In this document: positions 52,285 to 60,125 of the stretch, piece after piece
Position numbering within the stretch: position 1 is the stretch's first letter
How the letters are laid out: each line of letters begins with the position of its first letter
Source of the DNA: DSWT01 sp035420085
GTDB taxonomy: Bacteria > Chloroflexota > Anaerolineae > B4-G1 > SLSP01
DNA length: 64,000 bases
Direction: 5' to 3'
Assembly (NCBI GenBank): GCA_035420085.1
Contig: DAOLUH010000005.1
Location: 62,001-126,000 of the forward strand
Notes under the pieces: model-generated
The model's input: only the letters and a program-made list of their open reading frames with translations
Told to the model about the DNA's origin: nothing
Database searches by the model: none
Made by a program: the position numbers and the translations under genes

Positions 52285-53373
52285 ATGAACGACCATCGTG
52301 CTGATGAACGATTTGTCTACGTAGGAACATATACGCAAGAGACCGGCAGCGAAGGCATTTACGTCTACCGCTTGGATATGACGACCGGTGAACTTGTTTT
52401 GTCCAGTACTGCAAGCGAGGCGGTGAATCCCTCTTTTCTGGCGGTAGACCCTCAACATCGTTACCTCTACGCCGTCAACGAGACGATGCGCTTTGCGGAA
52501 CAGCCGGGTGGAGGACTGAGCGCCTTTGCCATTGACCCGCAGACGGGCGCGTTGACCTTCATCAACAGCCAACTGACGCACGGCGGCGCGCCGTGCCACG
52601 TGAGCGTCGCGCAGAACGGACGTTTCGTCTACGTGGCGAATTACATGGGCGGCAATGCTGCCGCTTTCCCGGTGCGGGCGGATGGCGGGCTGGAACCCGC
52701 GTCTGATGTGGTACAACATAGCGGTTCCGGCGTCAATCCGCACCGGCAGGAAGCGCCGCACGCTCACTCCATTACCCTCGATCCGACGAATCGCTACGCC
52801 TTTGTGGCCGATCTGGGCATTGACAAGGTGATGACCTACCAACTAGACCTGGTCAACGGTAAGCTGCCGCCGCACACCGCGCCGTGGACCGAGATTGCTG
52901 CCGGAGCCGGGCCGCGCCATCTGGCCTTCCATCCCAACGGCCAGTACGCCTATCTCATCACCGAAATGGGCTCCACGATCATCGCTTTTGCTTACGACGC
53001 CGTCCAGGGAACATTGATCGAATTGCAGACCGTCCCCGCGTTGCCAGCGGACTTCGACGGGCGCAGCACGTGCGCCGACATCCACGTTGCGCCGTCGGGG
53101 AAGTTCCTCTACGGCTCGAATCGTGGGCATGATAGCATCGTCATCTACGCCATTGACGCAGCGACGGGTCTGCTCACCTACGTCGGCCACACGCCAACGC
53201 AGGGCAAGACGCCGCGCAACTTCGCCGTTGATCCTACGGGGACGTATCTCTTCGCCGCCAACCAGGACAGCGGTACGATTGTGACGTTCAGGATGGATTC
53301 TGAAACCGGTCATCTCACGCCGACGGGACACGTCGCCGCCGTTCCGTGGCCGGTGTGCGTCCTGATTCTGTAA
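52285..53373 (+). CDS. Lactonase-family beta-propeller (6-phosphogluconolactonase type)
   Basis: 362 residues. Repeated blades with signatures such as FLAVDPQHRYLYAVNE, HVSVAQNGRFVYVANY, GAGPRHLAFHPNGQYAYLITE and PRNFAVDPTGTYLFAANQDSG identify the seven-bladed YbhE-type lactonase fold. Members hydrolyse 6-phosphogluconolactone in the pentose phosphate pathway, or other lactones, so the substrate is not fixed by sequence. No export signal is seen. aaggag precedes the ATG. The methyltransferase gene starts 3 bases after its stop. Confidence 0.9.
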   Translation: MNDHRADERFVYVGTYTQETGSEGIYVYRLDMTTGELVLSSTASEAVNPSFLAVDPQHRYLYAVNETMRFAEQPGGGLSAFAIDPQTGALTFINSQLTHGGAPCHVSVAQNGRFVYVANYMGGNAAAFPVRADGGLEPASDVVQHSGSGVNPHRQEAPHAHSITLDPTNRYAFVADLGIDKVMTYQLDLVNGKLPPHTAPWTEIAAGAGPRHLAFHPNGQYAYLITEMGSTIIAFAYDAVQGTLIELQTVPALPADFDGRSTCADIHVAPSGKFLYGSNRGHDSIVIYAIDAATGLLTYVGHTPTQGKTPRNFAVDPTGTYLFAANQDSGTIVTFRMDSETGHLTPTGHVAAVPWPVCVLIL

Positions 53374-53376
53374 TGG

Positions 53377-54339
53377 ATGGCACATCTTCAATTCTCTACT
53401 TCCCCTGATCTGGTTGCTCTCTGCATTCACACGCGGAGCAATGAGATCAACGAACTTATCGCCGCCGAATGTGAGCATTTGACGGGAGGACGGCCAGACG
53501 AAGACGGCGTGGCGCAGTGCCGCTCGTTGGAGCACATCCCGCGCGCGGCTTATGTGCGCACAGGATTGCGGCGCATCGCCCAGGCTGCGACGTTTGCGGA
53601 TCTGCTCGATGTGCTCCGGCAGACGCCGTTCGATGTGGATGATTTTCGCGTGGATGCGCTGTGTCTGTCGGGCCGTTTCCCGATGCCGCGACAGGCTGCC
53701 GCCGTCGTCGCCGCGGATGCTATTCGCTGCCGCGCCAACGTTGCTGCGCCGCGTCATCATCTGCTGCTCGTGGCGCAGCGCCACACATTCTGGATCGGCG
53801 AAGTTGTGGTGGAGGCGGCGCAGACTTATCTGCCCCACACGCAGAAGCCGTGCCACGTCTCCAGCTCGTTGGAAGCGCGCGTAGCCCGCGCGTTGGTGAA
53901 CCTCGTCATCCCGCTGTCCGGGACGCTCATTGATCCGTGTTGCGGCACTGGCTCCATCTTGCTGGAAGCCGCCGCCCTCGGCCTGACCGCCTACGGCGCA
54001 GATAGCAATCGCAGGATGGTGCGGATGGCGCAGCGAAACCTGCTCCATTTTGGCTACGCGCCTGCTGTCGAGCTTGCCGACGCCCGCGAATGGTCGCAGA
54101 CCGCCGACGCGCTCGTCACCGACCTGCCTTATGGCCGACAGTTGGCCTCCGCCGAGGCGAGCATCCCCGACATTCTGGCGCACGCGGCTACCCTGGCCCC
54201 GCTCGCCGTCTACGTCGCCGGCGTGGACATCCGCGCAGAACTGGCGGCGGCGGGTTACAGCGACATCGTGGTCTATCGCCTGGTCAAACCCAACGGTTTC
54301 ACCCGCTACGTGCATCGCGCGCGCGGAAGGCGCCGTTGA
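53377..54339 (+). CDS. Trm11/UPF0020-type RNA methyltransferase
   Basis: 320 residues. A divergent N-terminal region (about 1-165), possibly a THUMP-like RNA-binding part, precedes a Rossmann-fold methyltransferase. SAM motif I is LIDPCCGTGSILLEAA (about 187-202), the acidic loop is YGADSN, and motif IV reads TDLPYG, as in Trm11/Trm14 enzymes that make N2-methylguanosine in tRNA. The exact target is unknown. It is likely cotranscribed with the lactonase gene, without obvious functional link. Confidence 0.85.
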   Translation: MAHLQFSTSPDLVALCIHTRSNEINELIAAECEHLTGGRPDEDGVAQCRSLEHIPRAAYVRTGLRRIAQAATFADLLDVLRQTPFDVDDFRVDALCLSGRFPMPRQAAAVVAADAIRCRANVAAPRHHLLLVAQRHTFWIGEVVVEAAQTYLPHTQKPCHVSSSLEARVARALVNLVIPLSGTLIDPCCGTGSILLEAAALGLTAYGADSNRRMVRMAQRNLLHFGYAPAVELADAREWSQTADALVTDLPYGRQLASAEASIPDILAHAATLAPLAVYVAGVDIRAELAAAGYSDIVVYRLVKPNGFTRYVHRARGRRR

Positions 54340-54406
54340 AACGTTGGAACGTTGAAACGTTGGAACGTTGAAACGTTGGAACGTTGAAACGTTGGAACGT
54401 TCCAAC
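54335..54406. repeat. GTTGAAAC-GTTGGAAC tandem repeat
   Basis: Four perfect 16-base units GTTGAAACGTTGGAAC (54335-54398) closing with a palindrome GTTGGAACGTTCCAAC (54391-54406). The tract straddles the last codon of the methyltransferase and ends 22 bases before the next ATG. Octamer relatives are at 45043 and, as a palindrome inside a CDS, at 55930-55947. Confidence 0.8.
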
Positions 54407-54428
54407 GTCTCACTACTTGGAGGGATTG

Positions 54429-55136
54429 ATGACATATACCTGGTTTCTCTTTGATGCTGACGACACTCTGTTCGACTATGACAAGGCTGAGGTTGTGGCG
54501 TTGTCGTCTACGTTTGCGCAGTTTGGCTGCGGATACGATCCGGCGTACCTGGACGCCTATCACACGATCAACGCGCAACTCTGGCGCGATTTCGAGCGCG
54601 GCGCGATCAAACAAGAGCTTATCAAAACGTTGCGCTTCGCGCGCCTCTTCGACGCCATTGGCCTGACGCCCGCGCCCGACCTGGCAACGTTCAGCGCGCG
54701 CTACCTGGAGAACCTGGGAAGTTGCACCTTTCTGATTGACGGCGCGGAAACTGTGATCGCGGTCCTGCGCGGGGTAGCGCGTCTGGGCGTCATCACGAAT
54801 GGCTTGCAGGTGGTGCAGCGCGGGCGCATCGCGCGCGTGTCTATCGGCGACGCTTTCGAGGTGGTCGTCATCTCCGAGGAAGTCGGCTGCTCCAAGCCGC
54901 ACGCCACCATCTTCGACGTGGCCTTCGCCCAGATGAGCCATCCGCGCAAAGATGAAGTGTTGATGATCGGCGACAGCCTCACGTCGGACATCAAAGGCGG
55001 CAGCGATTACGGCATTGACACGTGTTGGTACAATCCGTCCGGCGCGCCACGTCCGCAGGATGTGACCATCACCTACGAAATCCGCGCGTTGAGAGAGTTG
55101 TTGTCGCTCTTCTGCCCCGGTTTGTGTGTGGCTTAA
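54429..55136 (+). CDS. HAD-family nucleotidase, YjjG/YfnB-like
   Basis: 235 residues from ATG 54429 (ggagg 6 bases upstream); the frame upstream only reads repeat DNA. HAD motifs: I FDADDTLFDYD (nucleophile Asp and general acid Asp), II VITNG, III KPHATIF (Lys) and IV MIGDSLTSDIKGG. The alpha-helical cap between motifs I and II and the start DADDTLFDY fit YjjG-type pyrimidine 5'-nucleotidases that remove unusual nucleotides. The specificity is inferred. Confidence 0.88.
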   Translation: MTYTWFLFDADDTLFDYDKAEVVALSSTFAQFGCGYDPAYLDAYHTINAQLWRDFERGAIKQELIKTLRFARLFDAIGLTPAPDLATFSARYLENLGSCTFLIDGAETVIAVLRGVARLGVITNGLQVVQRGRIARVSIGDAFEVVVISEEVGCSKPHATIFDVAFAQMSHPRKDEVLMIGDSLTSDIKGGSDYGIDTCWYNPSGAPRPQDVTITYEIRALRELLSLFCPGLCVA

Positions 55137-55142
55137 CTTGTT

Positions 55143-55170
55143 TCGACAAAGTCATGCTTTATGCTAGAAT
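55143..55170 (+). promoter_or_regulatory. Promoter giving a near-leaderless glycosyltransferase mRNA
   Basis: TCGACA (55143-55148), 16 bases, and an extended -10 TGCTAGAAT (55162-55170). The expected RNA start is at about 55177, only a few bases before ATG 55179 or 55185, and there is no ribosome binding site. Confidence 0.6.
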
Positions 55171-55178
55171 GTCGCGCT

Positions 55179-55964
55179 ATGGATATGAAGACCGATTGTC
55201 CCCAAGTTTCTATCGTCATAAAAACCTATGACGACAGCCATCGTGCGCCGCGCGGCGTTCCTACGCTGAAAGAAGTGTTGGTCGAGACGCTGCGCCAGAT
55301 TGAGACGCAGACCTTTACGCCCTACGAAGTCCTGGTCGTGGATTCCAGCCGAGGGGATGGCATCGCCCAGGTTGTGCAGAACTACGCCCCGCCTCCGGCC
55401 TTCCGTCTGCGTCACGTGCCGCTGCCGCCCGATCAGTTTAGCTACACGCGCGCGGTGAGCGTCGGCGTGCAGCGCGCGGAGGGCGAGATCGTCGTCAGCC
55501 TCAGCGGCGATGCGACGCCCGCCAACGCGCGCTGGCTGGAAACGTTGATCGCGCCGCTGGCGGATCCTAACGTGGCCGGGGCTTTCAGCCGTCACGTCGC
55601 CCGGCCTGGCGTCCCCGTGGCGTGGGCCGAGCGTCTGCGGTTGTGGTGGCGCTACCGTTCCAGAACCACAACCCTGCGATATAACGATCACGTTTTCTCC
55701 AACGCCAGTTCCGCCTTCCGCCGAACTTTGGCATTGGAAATCCCCTTCGATGAAACGCTCCCGGAGCTTGAGGACTACGCCTGGGCCGGCGCCGTGCAGC
55801 GCCGCGGCTATGCCATCGCCTACGTGGGCGAATCTGAGGTCTACCACTCGCACACCTCGTCCAGCGCGAAGACGCTGTGGCGGATGGCGTATTACGTCTT
55901 TTTGCGGATGAAGGCCGATGCGCGGAAGTCGTTTGAACGTTCAAACGAAGTTATGGAACTTTAG
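55179..55964 (+). CDS. Family 2 glycosyltransferase
   Basis: 261 residues from ATG 55179 (ATG 55185 also possible). GT-A fold: VSIVIKTYDD, YEVLVVDSSRGDG, AEGEIVVSLSGDATPAN (the Asp in place of DxD) and ELEDYAWAGAVQRRGY with the acidic ED pair. It transfers a sugar from a nucleotide donor, possibly rhamnosyltransferase-like; acceptor unknown. No membrane helix. The last codons (SFERSN) contain the 18-base palindrome CGTTTGAACGTTCAAACG, so the end of the gene may have been extended by a repeat. Confidence 0.9.
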   Translation: MDMKTDCPQVSIVIKTYDDSHRAPRGVPTLKEVLVETLRQIETQTFTPYEVLVVDSSRGDGIAQVVQNYAPPPAFRLRHVPLPPDQFSYTRAVSVGVQRAEGEIVVSLSGDATPANARWLETLIAPLADPNVAGAFSRHVARPGVPVAWAERLRLWWRYRSRTTTLRYNDHVFSNASSAFRRTLALEIPFDETLPELEDYAWAGAVQRRGYAIAYVGESEVYHSHTSSSAKTLWRMAYYVFLRMKADARKSFERSNEVMEL

Positions 55965-56032
55965 CGTGAATCTGCGCCCCAAAAAGCTGCCGCAACAAGA
56001 ACATTCGTTCTATGTGATTTCAGGATTTGCGG

Positions 56033-56038
56033 TATAAT
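56033..56038 (+). promoter_or_regulatory. TATAAT -10 box of the YcaQ-like gene
   Basis: A perfect TATAAT 31 bases before ATG 56069; the -35 region is weak. Confidence 0.5.
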
Positions 56039-56068
56039 GGGCGTCATCCCCATTCACGGAGGCTGATC

Positions 56069-57277
56069 ATGAAAATCTCGCTTGCCACAGCCCGGCAACT
56101 GGCCTTGCGCGCCCACGGCCTTGACGGTGGGTGGATATTGCCGCCGGGCAAGGAAGGCGCGGCGCAAATCATCGAGCGTCTGGGCTATGTGCAGATTGAT
56201 ACGATTCACATCATCCAACGAGCGCACCATCACACGCTTTGGACGCGGTTTCCGCAGTATGCGCCGGAAATGTTGGATGATTTGCTCGCCAAAGACCGGC
56301 GTGTCTTCGAATGGTGGACGCACGCGATGGCCTATATCCCGATGCGCGATTATCGTTTTTACGCGCCGCGCATGGGATACTACGCGCTGTGGGGACGGCA
56401 ACGCGAGTGGTTGATCGAGTATGCAGACGTGATCGCCCACGTCAAAGAGCGCATCCGCGCCGAAGGGCCGCTCGGCGCGTCGGATTTCGAGCATCCCCAA
56501 AACACCACCAATGGATGGTGGGATTGGAAGCCGGCCAAGCAAGCCCTGGAAATCCTCGCTTCGATGGGCGAGCTGATGGTGACAAAGCGGCACAACTTCC
56601 AACGTATCTTCGATTTGACCGAGCGCGTATTGCCACCGGACGTGGATACGACGCCGCCCACAGACGAGGAACTCCAGCGGTTCATCGTGCGGTTCGCGCT
56701 CAATACTGGCGGCGTGCTGCGCCAAAGCGAAGTCCAGTGGTCGCGCCGCAAAGCTGATCCCGCTGCGCTACAAGCGATGGTGGAGACGGGCGAAGTGACA
56801 GCGTTCGAGGTCGAAGGGCTGAACGGCGAACCGTGCTACGCGCTGAGTGACGTATTCGAGGCTGTGACGCAGTCGCCCAACGGCGAACCGCACCTGCATA
56901 TCCTCTCACCCTTCGACAACCTCATCATTGACCGCCGCTGGCTCAAGGCGTTCTTTGATGGCTTCGAGTATACGATTGAGTGCTACGTCCCCGAAGCCAA
57001 ACGCAAGTACGGTTACTTCGTTCTCCCCATTCTGTGGGGCGACCGTTTTGTGGCGCGGCTCGATAGCAAGGCCGACCGCAAACCCAAGACGTTCGTCATC
57101 AAGCGGCTGTTGTTTGAGCCGGGTTTCGCCGAGTATGACGCCGTGTTGCTCGCGTTGGTGGAGAAGTTGCGCGCGTTCGCGGCGTTTAATGGCTGCGATA
57201 ACTTTGCCGTTGAAGACGTACAGCCGGAGAAAGTCAAAGCGCCGTTGGAGCAGATGCTATCAGCGTTCAGCGGTTAG
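56069..57277 (+). CDS. YcaQ/AlkZ-like winged-helix DNA glycosylase family protein
   Basis: 402 residues from ATG 56069 (cggagg upstream). The HTH_42 family signature is clear: ARQLALRAHGLDG, IERLGYVQIDTIHIIQRAHHHTLWTRF and the C-terminal SPFDNLIIDRRWLKAFFDGFEYTIE-type stretch (core SPFDNLI). The QxD motif (Gln-Ile-Asp) that carries catalysis in AlkZ-type glycosylases is kept. Such enzymes unhook interstrand crosslinks or bulky alkylated bases. It stands alone with its own promoter. Confidence 0.92.
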   Translation: MKISLATARQLALRAHGLDGGWILPPGKEGAAQIIERLGYVQIDTIHIIQRAHHHTLWTRFPQYAPEMLDDLLAKDRRVFEWWTHAMAYIPMRDYRFYAPRMGYYALWGRQREWLIEYADVIAHVKERIRAEGPLGASDFEHPQNTTNGWWDWKPAKQALEILASMGELMVTKRHNFQRIFDLTERVLPPDVDTTPPTDEELQRFIVRFALNTGGVLRQSEVQWSRRKADPAALQAMVETGEVTAFEVEGLNGEPCYALSDVFEAVTQSPNGEPHLHILSPFDNLIIDRRWLKAFFDGFEYTIECYVPEAKRKYGYFVLPILWGDRFVARLDSKADRKPKTFVIKRLLFEPGFAEYDAVLLALVEKLRAFAAFNGCDNFAVEDVQPEKVKAPLEQMLSAFSG

Positions 57278-57298
57278 CGATCAACCTTCAGCTTTCGC

Positions 57299-57326
57299 AA
57301 CGTTTTACGCTTTACGTTTCACGTTT
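57299..57326. repeat. CGTAAAR repeat (copy 5, single arm)
   Basis: CGTTTTACGCTTTACG and two further units after the YcaQ-like gene; the opposite arm is missing. It overlaps the -35 of the tRNA promoter. Confidence 0.55.
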
Positions 57327-57352
57327 GACTAGAGGCTAAAACCTGTTATGAT
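57325..57352 (+). promoter_or_regulatory. tRNA-Val promoter
   Basis: TTGACT (57325-57330), 16 bases, TATGAT (57347-57352), 11 bases before the mature tRNA 5' end. Confidence 0.65.
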
Positions 57353-57363
57353 GTCGCAGTTGC

Positions 57364-57437
57364 GGGCGGTTAGCTCAGTCGGTTAGAGCGCCTCCCTTAC
57401 ACGGAGGAGGCCGTAGGTTCGAGTCCTATACCGCCCA
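57364..57437 (+). tRNA. tRNA-Val (anticodon TAC)
   Basis: 74 bases with a perfect acceptor stem (GGGCGGT with ACCGCCC, discriminator A), D arm GCTC...GAGC, anticodon stem CCTCC/GGAGG around loop CTTACAC (anticodon TAC) and T arm with GGTTCGAGT. CCA is not encoded, so it is added after transcription. Confidence 0.97.
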
Positions 57438-57461
57438 CTTCCCCGCTTTTGATTGCCCGTT

Positions 57462-58169
57462 TTATTCGCGTGGTTTGGACTTTGGCCCCGCCGTGAGCGT
57501 GAGATAGCACACGAACATCAACGCCGCGAACATCAACGTCACGCCGTAGGTGCTCAAATGCCCGAAGGGATGGCGGAGACGAATCGCCACGTCGTACAGA
57601 ATTGCCTTCGGCTGGATGAGCAAATCCCAACTGTTCCAGCGCAGGAAACGCCCCAGGTAGATGCCCATCCCGCTCATGACCAATACCGCCAGCACGAAAC
57701 CCCAACTCAACATCGTCCCCACCCATGTTTTGACGATGTCCTGCATCAACTTGAGCGCATAGATGCCCAGAATGACGCCGGTCCAGGCGAACGTCGCTAA
57801 CATACCGGTATCGAACCAGAGTGGGATGCGAGAGCGCGCCTGGAGATGGAGCAAATCCGTGACAATATACGGCGCGTTGGGGAAGAAAGCCAGCGCGATG
57901 GCGAAGGGGATCAGCAGCGTCCACCAACGGCGCGGGTGCTTTTCGTGCAGGTGCATCGCCCAAATGCTGCCCAGGTAGGGAATCCACGCCAGGAACAAAT
58001 TCCACAGCATCGAGTAGAAGTCCCACGTGCGCCCGATGACGACACGCGTGAGGTAGAGTCCGGCGCAAAGCAGCGAGGAGAGCGCCACGGGATAGAAGCC
58101 CTGGCGGGAAAGAAAGGTGTGCAGCCGCACAAGCCGCTCGCTCAAGAGTGCATCAATCTTGTGTTCCAT
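57462..58169 (-). CDS. DUF1361 integral membrane protein
   Basis: 235 residues with six to seven membrane helices. Family landmarks: FLAWIPYLGS, FPNAPYIVTDLLHL and GIYLGRFLRWNSWDL. The function is unknown. It lies 6 bases after the stop of the histidine kinase frame and is the last gene of the minus-strand operon that starts beyond the right edge. Confidence 0.9.
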   Translation of the reverse strand: MEHKIDALLSERLVRLHTFLSRQGFYPVALSSLLCAGLYLTRVVIGRTWDFYSMLWNLFLAWIPYLGSIWAMHLHEKHPRRWWTLLIPFAIALAFFPNAPYIVTDLLHLQARSRIPLWFDTGMLATFAWTGVILGIYALKLMQDIVKTWVGTMLSWGFVLAVLVMSGMGIYLGRFLRWNSWDLLIQPKAILYDVAIRLRHPFGHLSTYGVTLMFAALMFVCYLTLTAGPKSKPRE

Positions 58170-58175
58170 ACAAGG

Positions 58176-58265
58176 CTATTTCAGATGGCGCAGCCTCACG
58201 TTGATGGCGTCCAGATCGAAGGCTTCGGGATCAATCTCTGCATCGCCATACCACTCGACGTACAT
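58176..58265 (-). CDS. Possible 29-residue ORF
   Basis: ATG 58265 starts one base after the stop of the out-of-frame ATPase tail and codes an acidic-to-basic peptide beginning MYVEWYGDAEIDPEAF. It is also the end of the longer kinase frame. The residue pattern looks protein-like but no family is known and no ribosome site of its own is seen. Confidence 0.25.
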   Translation of the reverse strand: MYVEWYGDAEIDPEAFDLDAINVRLRHLK

Positions 58266-60110
58266 CTCACAAAGCGGGCAGAGTGAACCAGAACGTGCTT
58301 CCTTGCCCGACTTCACTCTCGACGCCCACCGCGCCGCCGAGTTTTTCGACGATGTTGCGCGCGATGGAGAGTCCCAGGCCGTGGCCCGGTTCCGTGTCGC
58401 GCAGGCGGGTGAATTTGGTGAACAATTGCGCCTGCTGCGCGACAGGGATTCCGATACCATTATCGCGTACCCAAAAGCGGATGCTGGAAGCTGGAAGCTG
58501 GGAGCTGGATGTCGTATTGAGTTTCCGGTATCCAGCATCGAGTTTCCAGTATCCAGCATCGAGTTTCCAGTATCCAGCATCGAGAATCCCAGTTCCACGC
58601 GGGGTGGGATGCCTTCGGTTGGCCGTCCGCCGTATTTGATCGCGTTGCTGATATAGTTGGCCCACACTTCTTCGATCCACGGACCATAGCTGCGAATCTC
58701 AGGCCATGACGCTGGTGTAACAATCACTGCACGATGTTCGTTCACTAAAATCGCGAGGCGTTTTTGCACATTGGCGATGATGACCGCCATGTCGAGCGGC
58801 TCAGTATTGACGGATTCGACCTGGCGCACACTGGCCAGCAACAGCAACGCATCCACAATGCCAGCCAGACGTGTCGCGTTCTGGGTGATGGCGTCCAGGT
58901 ATTCTTGAATGGCGCCAGGCGCCAGGTCTTGGTAGTATTCGCTGAGCAGCGAAGTAAGCGCGACCACGCCCCCCAGGGGATCCTTGATGTCGTGGGCGAC
59001 AGTGTGGGCGAAGGCGTCTAATTGTTCATTCAGAATCTCTAATTCGGCGCTGCGCTCGCGCAGCGCGACTTCGGTGGCTTTGCGTTCGGTGATGTCGCGC
59101 ACGACGATCAAGCGCCCGGTCGTGCGCTGGCGGCGGTTGCGCAGGGGCCAGATGCGCATATCGAAATGCCGCTTTTGCTGCCCGTATTCTGCCGTGATAT
59201 CCGTTTGTATCTCCGACGTGTCTTGAAATTGCGCGACCAAATCCGGCCAGCGGCCGAATACTTGCTCAGCAGGTTGTCCAAGCACCGCGTTAGCCTCCAC
59301 GCCGAGGATAGCCAGCGCCGCTGGATTCAGGTCCACAAGACGATTCTGAATATCCAGTGCGAACATCGCATCCTGCATATTGTCAATCACGGCATCGCGG
59401 GCGACGGGTTGCAAATCGAACAGGTGGTGGCGGGACATCCCAATCGAGAACGCGATGCCGCCCAGCGCAAACATAACCGACGTGTAGTCTTGTTGCAGGC
59501 CGGGGATAAGCTTGAAAACGTAAATCATGTTGCCGACAATAGGCATCAAGGCGCCGATCACCAGCCAGATTGTTTGCTGACGATACAGGTTGAAGGACTG
59601 GAAGGACTGCCGGATAATCAAGATTGCGCCGATCAGCACCAGGAGGTATTCGTTAAAGACATTGACGTAAAACCAGAACCCGTGGCGTGTAATATGGATG
59701 GCGAGCGCGCTGCCCACGGGAAGGAAGGTGTACGTTTTCCACATCAGGCCGTGCATTTCGTTGGTGAATACGATGATGATGCTGATCAACGGGATGATGC
59801 AAAACCACGCAAAACGCGCGGCTTTCAGCCATTTGTGCTGGTCTGTGTAGCGCAGGGCGAATCTTAGCCAGGTGAGCGCGGTGCTGGTGACAAACAGGTA
59901 CCCCATTTTCGCCCACAGGATTGTCCCCGCTTCTGTGGGGGTGGCGAGATCGAGAATGTTGCACGTCAGCCAGCCTACGATGGTAAACATCAACCATCTG
60001 AGGGCGGGCATCTCTTGCGAGACTTTGTAGCGCCACGCATACAGCAGCACGCCGACCGAAACGATGGCGGCCAATGGCGCTAGAATCAAATAGGCGGTGT
60101 ATTGCAGCAC
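58176..60110 (-). CDS. 7TM-PAS histidine kinase with ATPase domain out of frame
   Basis: The frame is 644 codons. It has a seven-helix sensor (about 1-235, His_kin_7TM type), PAS (about 240-345), and HisKA with FAHTVAHDIKDP (phospho-His about 373). The ATPase N-box NYISNAIKYGG is in frame, but after VELGF the sequence enters 21-base and 7-base tandem repeats. The remaining G1/F/G2 boxes (RDNGIGIP, FTKFTRL, GHGLGLSIARNIV) are in another frame, 58267-58490. As sequenced, the kinase lacks most of its nucleotide site. Adding one 7-base unit or removing two would restore it, so it is either phase-variable, decayed or a sequencing error. Confidence 0.82.
   Translation of the reverse strand: MLQYTAYLILAPLAAIVSVGVLLYAWRYKVSQEMPALRWLMFTIVGWLTCNILDLATPTEAGTILWAKMGYLFVTSTALTWLRFALRYTDQHKWLKAARFAWFCIIPLISIIIVFTNEMHGLMWKTYTFLPVGSALAIHITRHGFWFYVNVFNEYLLVLIGAILIIRQSFQSFNLYRQQTIWLVIGALMPIVGNMIYVFKLIPGLQQDYTSVMFALGGIAFSIGMSRHHLFDLQPVARDAVIDNMQDAMFALDIQNRLVDLNPAALAILGVEANAVLGQPAEQVFGRWPDLVAQFQDTSEIQTDITAEYGQQKRHFDMRIWPLRNRRQRTTGRLIVVRDITERKATEVALRERSAELEILNEQLDAFAHTVAHDIKDPLGGVVALTSLLSEYYQDLAPGAIQEYLDAITQNATRLAGIVDALLLLASVRQVESVNTEPLDMAVIIANVQKRLAILVNEHRAVIVTPASWPEIRSYGPWIEEVWANYISNAIKYGGRPTEGIPPRVELGFSMLDTGNSMLDTGNSMLDTGNSIRHPAPSFQLPASAFGYAIMVSESLSRSRRNCSPNSPACATRNRATAWDSPSRATSSKNSAARWASRVKSGKEARSGSLCPLCEMYVEWYGDAEIDPEAFDLDAINVRLRHLK
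58267..58490 (-). pseudogene. Out-of-frame ATPase half of the histidine kinase
   Basis: Encodes RFWVRDNGIGIPVAQQ, FTKFTRLRDTEPGHGLGLSI and VGQGSTFWFTLPAL, the D/G1, F and G2 boxes of a HATPase_c domain, in a frame displaced from the N-terminal part of the kinase. The stop is at 58267-58269. Confidence 0.85.
58480..58584. repeat. 7-base and 21-base tandem repeats inside the kinase gene
   Basis: Plus-strand 7-base units GATGCTG, GAAGCTG, GAAGCTG, GGAGCTG (58480-58507), then about two and a half copies of a 21-base unit GTATCCAGCATCGAG-TTTCCA (58528-58584) that translate as SMLDTGN repeats. The 21-base unit keeps the frame; the 7-base unit does not. Confidence 0.85.
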
Positions 60111-60125
60111 TTTTTATCCTTGTGG

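Noticed and set aside
54335..54406. CRISPR array
   Set aside because: Units are directly adjacent without spacers and no cas gene is present.
52843..54435. 530-codon minus-strand frame over lactonase and methyltransferase genes
   Set aside because: Its N-terminus is repeat DNA (SNVSTFQR units) and the rest is antisense to two well-supported genes.
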